Shown here: positions 60,466 through 61,850 of the stretch, piece after piece
How positions within the stretch are numbered: the stretch's first letter is position 1
How the letters are laid out: each line of letters opens with the position of its first letter
Assembly (NCBI GenBank): GCA_020627785.1
Contig: JAHDGF010000012.1
Location: forward strand, 35,328 to 97,177
Length of the DNA stretch: 61,850 nucleotides
Reading direction: 5' to 3'
Source: Saprospiraceae bacterium
GTDB lineage: Bacteria > Bacteroidota > Bacteroidia > Chitinophagales > Saprospiraceae
The notes under the pieces: model-generated
What the model was told of the DNA's origin: nothing
The model's database searches: none
What the model saw: the letters and a program-made list of their open reading frames with translations, nothing else
Translations under genes and position numbers: made by a program

Positions 60466-61172
60466 CTTGAGAATATATTATACTTTAGGATTGCGTAAAT
60501 GGCCCTTACTCCATCTTTCCAGCCAATCTTCTTACCATCTTCATAAGTTCTCCCGTAATAAGAAATACCGACCTCATATATTCTTATGCCTTTTACTCTA
60601 CAAATCTTAGCAGTTACCTCAGGTTCAATGCCAAATCTTTTCTCTTTCAATTTTAGGGTCTTTAAAATTTCAAGATCGAACATTTTATAGCAGGTCTCCA
60701 TATCACTCAGATTTACATTTGTAAATACATTAGATAAGAAGGTTAATAACTTATTTCCGATGGTATGCCAGAAAAACAAGATTCGATGAGGCCTTCCGCC
60801 AAAAAATCTAGTGCCATAAACAACATCAGCAAAACCATCTACGATAGGTTGTAAAAGAAGGTTAAATTCTCTAGGGTCATACTCTAAATCAGCGTCCTGA
60901 ATTACAAGGTATTTACCCGTAGCGCCAGCAATACCAGTATGAATGGCCGCCCCTTTACCTTGATTTACATCATGGCTAAATACGGTAATATTATCATGCT
61001 TAGCCTTTAATTCATTAGCAACTGACAAGGTTGAATCACTAGAGCAATCATTGATTATGATGATTTCCTTGTCTATCCCATTTATTAGCTCAACCTCCTG
61101 AACCTTTTCAACAATGTTCGAAAGTGTGCTTTCTTCATTAAATGCCGGTATTAATATAGAGAGCTTAAACAT
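60462..61172 (-). CDS. Family 2 glycosyltransferase (DPM1/GtrB-like)
   Basis: A 236-residue GT-A fold glycosyltransferase. I choose the ATG at 61172 ([14 protein letters not shown]), because the upstream extension of the frame to 61262 runs through the terminator hairpin of the neighbouring gene. The core motifs are [50 protein letters not shown] with the DxD metal site (DAD), and [12 protein letters not shown]. Its size and GSNK-free C-terminus match dolichyl/polyprenyl-phosphate mannose- or glucose synthases without a membrane domain. It could supply polyprenol-linked sugars to the neighbouring TMTC-like protein; that is an inference from proximity. Confidence 0.92.
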   Translation of the reverse strand: MFKLSILIPAFNEESTLSNIVEKVQEVELINGIDKEIIIINDCSSDSTLSVANELKAKHDNITVFSHDVNQGKGAAIHTGIAGATGKYLVIQDADLEYDPREFNLLLQPIVDGFADVVYGTRFFGGRPHRILFFWHTIGNKLLTFLSNVFTNVNLSDMETCYKMFDLEILKTLKLKEKRFGIEPEVTAKICRVKGIRIYEVGISYYGRTYEDGKKIGWKDGVRAIYAILKYNIFSR

Positions 61173-61229
61173 ATTACAAAAATATGTAATATATTTTAAA
61201 AACGAAATTCTTGTTATGGTCAATAAAAA

Positions 61230-61253
61230 AAGGCCTCTCGGATGAGAGGCCTT
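61230..61253 (-). terminator. Rho-independent terminator of the T9SS cargo gene
   Basis: The perfect 10-bp stem AAGGCCTCTC/GAGAGGCCTT with a four-base loop is followed, on the minus strand, by a run of seven T. It lies about 70 bases past the stop at 61321. Confidence 0.92.
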
Positions 61254-61320
61254 CGAAATCAATAATTACCAAAATATGCTCACTTTACGTGATTCTTCTT
61301 TAGCTAGTCTTTATAGTAGT

Positions 61321-61850
61321 TTAGTCGATTAGTATCATCTTCTGCGTCGCAGTGAAACCATCAGCTTCCAACTTGTAGTACAACACTCCAGTAGCTCCTT
61401 CTAAGTCGCTACCTTTTACTATCAAGTTATGGCTTCCTGCTGCGTATTCAGCAGTATGGTTTATTAATACTTTTCCTGTTACATCGTAGATCGTAATCTG
61501 TGCCATTCCTGCTGAGCCCATCTCAAACGCTATGTTTGTCTGTGACTTGAATGGGTTTGGCTCATTCTGATGTAAAGCATAAGTTGTCGCTGCGCTTCCA
61601 CTCAACTTAACATCTATCGTCTGTAGATTAGTTCCTGTGTATGCTTCTGAGTGTGCTACTCTATCACTAATACTTAGTGGACTTCCGTCTGTAAGTACTT
61701 TGATACTGAATAAATCCTCACCTGATGCTGTTAACAACTTATCTGTGTTCCAACTCATCGTGATTGCTCCATTCACTACTGCTACGTTGCTTGAGCTTAC
61801 TGCTAAGGCTCCTGCATCCACACTTGTTATCTCACTTGCATTCGCTTCCA
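61321..61850 (-). CDS. C-terminal part of a T9SS type A cargo protein (truncated by window edge)
   Basis: The frame remains open to the right edge (visible upstream residues EANASEITSVDAGALA), so this is the 3' end of a larger gene. The first ~85 residues look like the end of a cohesin- or Ig-like beta domain (VVNGAITMSWNTDKLLTASGEDLFSIKVLTDGSPLSISDRVAHSEAY). The last ~80 form a T9SS type A sorting domain (LHQNEPNPFKSQTNIAFEMG ... AQITIYDVTGKVL ... LYYKLEADGFTATQKMILID). It uses the rarer LxQNxPNPF version of the motif, unlike the YPNP-type of other cargo genes in the window. It ends in a strong terminator. Confidence 0.88.
   Translation of the reverse strand, partial: EANASEITSVDAGALAVSSSNVAVVNGAITMSWNTDKLLTASGEDLFSIKVLTDGSPLSISDRVAHSEAYTGTNLQTIDVKLSGSAATTYALHQNEPNPFKSQTNIAFEMGSAGMAQITIYDVTGKVLINHTAEYAAGSHNLIVKGSDLEGATGVLYYKLEADGFTATQKMILID

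Overview
The window looks like chromosomal DNA of a free-living, probably marine, member of the Bacteroidota, most likely close to the Saprospiria. Supporting this are a type IX secretion system (T9SS) cargo set (seven proteins with type A C-terminal sorting domains, one of them frameshifted, and one type B gliding-type adhesin next to a PorP/SprF gene), an LpxC-FabZ fusion, TAnnTTTG-type promoters, low GC (about 38-40% by eye) and weak or absent Shine-Dalgarno sequences. I see no rRNA, tRNA, CRISPR array, phage or insertion sequence. The exact lineage is an inference.

Layout. 0.2-4.2 kb: ftsK and a saccharopine dehydrogenase-like oxidoreductase. 4.3-15.4 kb: secreted and surface proteins (Asp-box/sortilin-like protein, a repeat protein, a GH5 glycosidase, lipoproteins) around an ECF sigma factor paired with a predicted dual membrane-spanning anti-sigma factor. 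15.4-18.6 kb: a DUF1501/DUF1800 pair. 18.9-22.3 kb: a GMC dehydrogenase, its Tat-exported small subunit and a sugar isomerase/epimerase, which looks like an exported sugar-oxidation module. 22.4-28.2 kb: two tandem paralogous L-domain surface proteins, the downstream copy broken by a one-base frameshift. 28.2-34.3 kb: an accessory stretch with an unrecognised 451-residue protein, a thiolase-fold protein lacking its catalytic residues, small lipoproteins, a DUF4177 gene whose start lies in a 17-bp inverted repeat, DUF3179 and an outer-membrane barrel. 34.6-43.4 kb: housekeeping (amino-acid symporter, folK, deoxynucleoside kinase, a DUF937/OmpA-like protein, sbcDC). 43.4-49.2 kb: PorP/SprF and a 1583-residue adhesin. 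49.3-56.2 kb: sppA, then a minus-strand run lpxD, lpxC-fabZ, lpxA, ABC ATPase, ndh. 56.2-61.85 kb: a degenerate porphobilinogen-deaminase-like protein overlapping a degenerate DnaQ-like exonuclease, a TMTC-like membrane protein with TPRs, a methyltransferase, a GT2 glycosyltransferase and the end of a T9SS cargo gene.

The most striking signal is not a gene. A 12-mer, TTTGCGNAAGCG, occurs 12 times, six in each orientation, in coding and non-coding DNA, where base composition predicts about 0.02. It behaves like a genome-wide DNA signal such as an uptake sequence. Other items worth attention are the ECF sigma/dual-membrane anti-sigma pair and three genes whose folds are recognisable but whose catalytic residues are missing (thiolase, HemC, DnaQ exonuclease).
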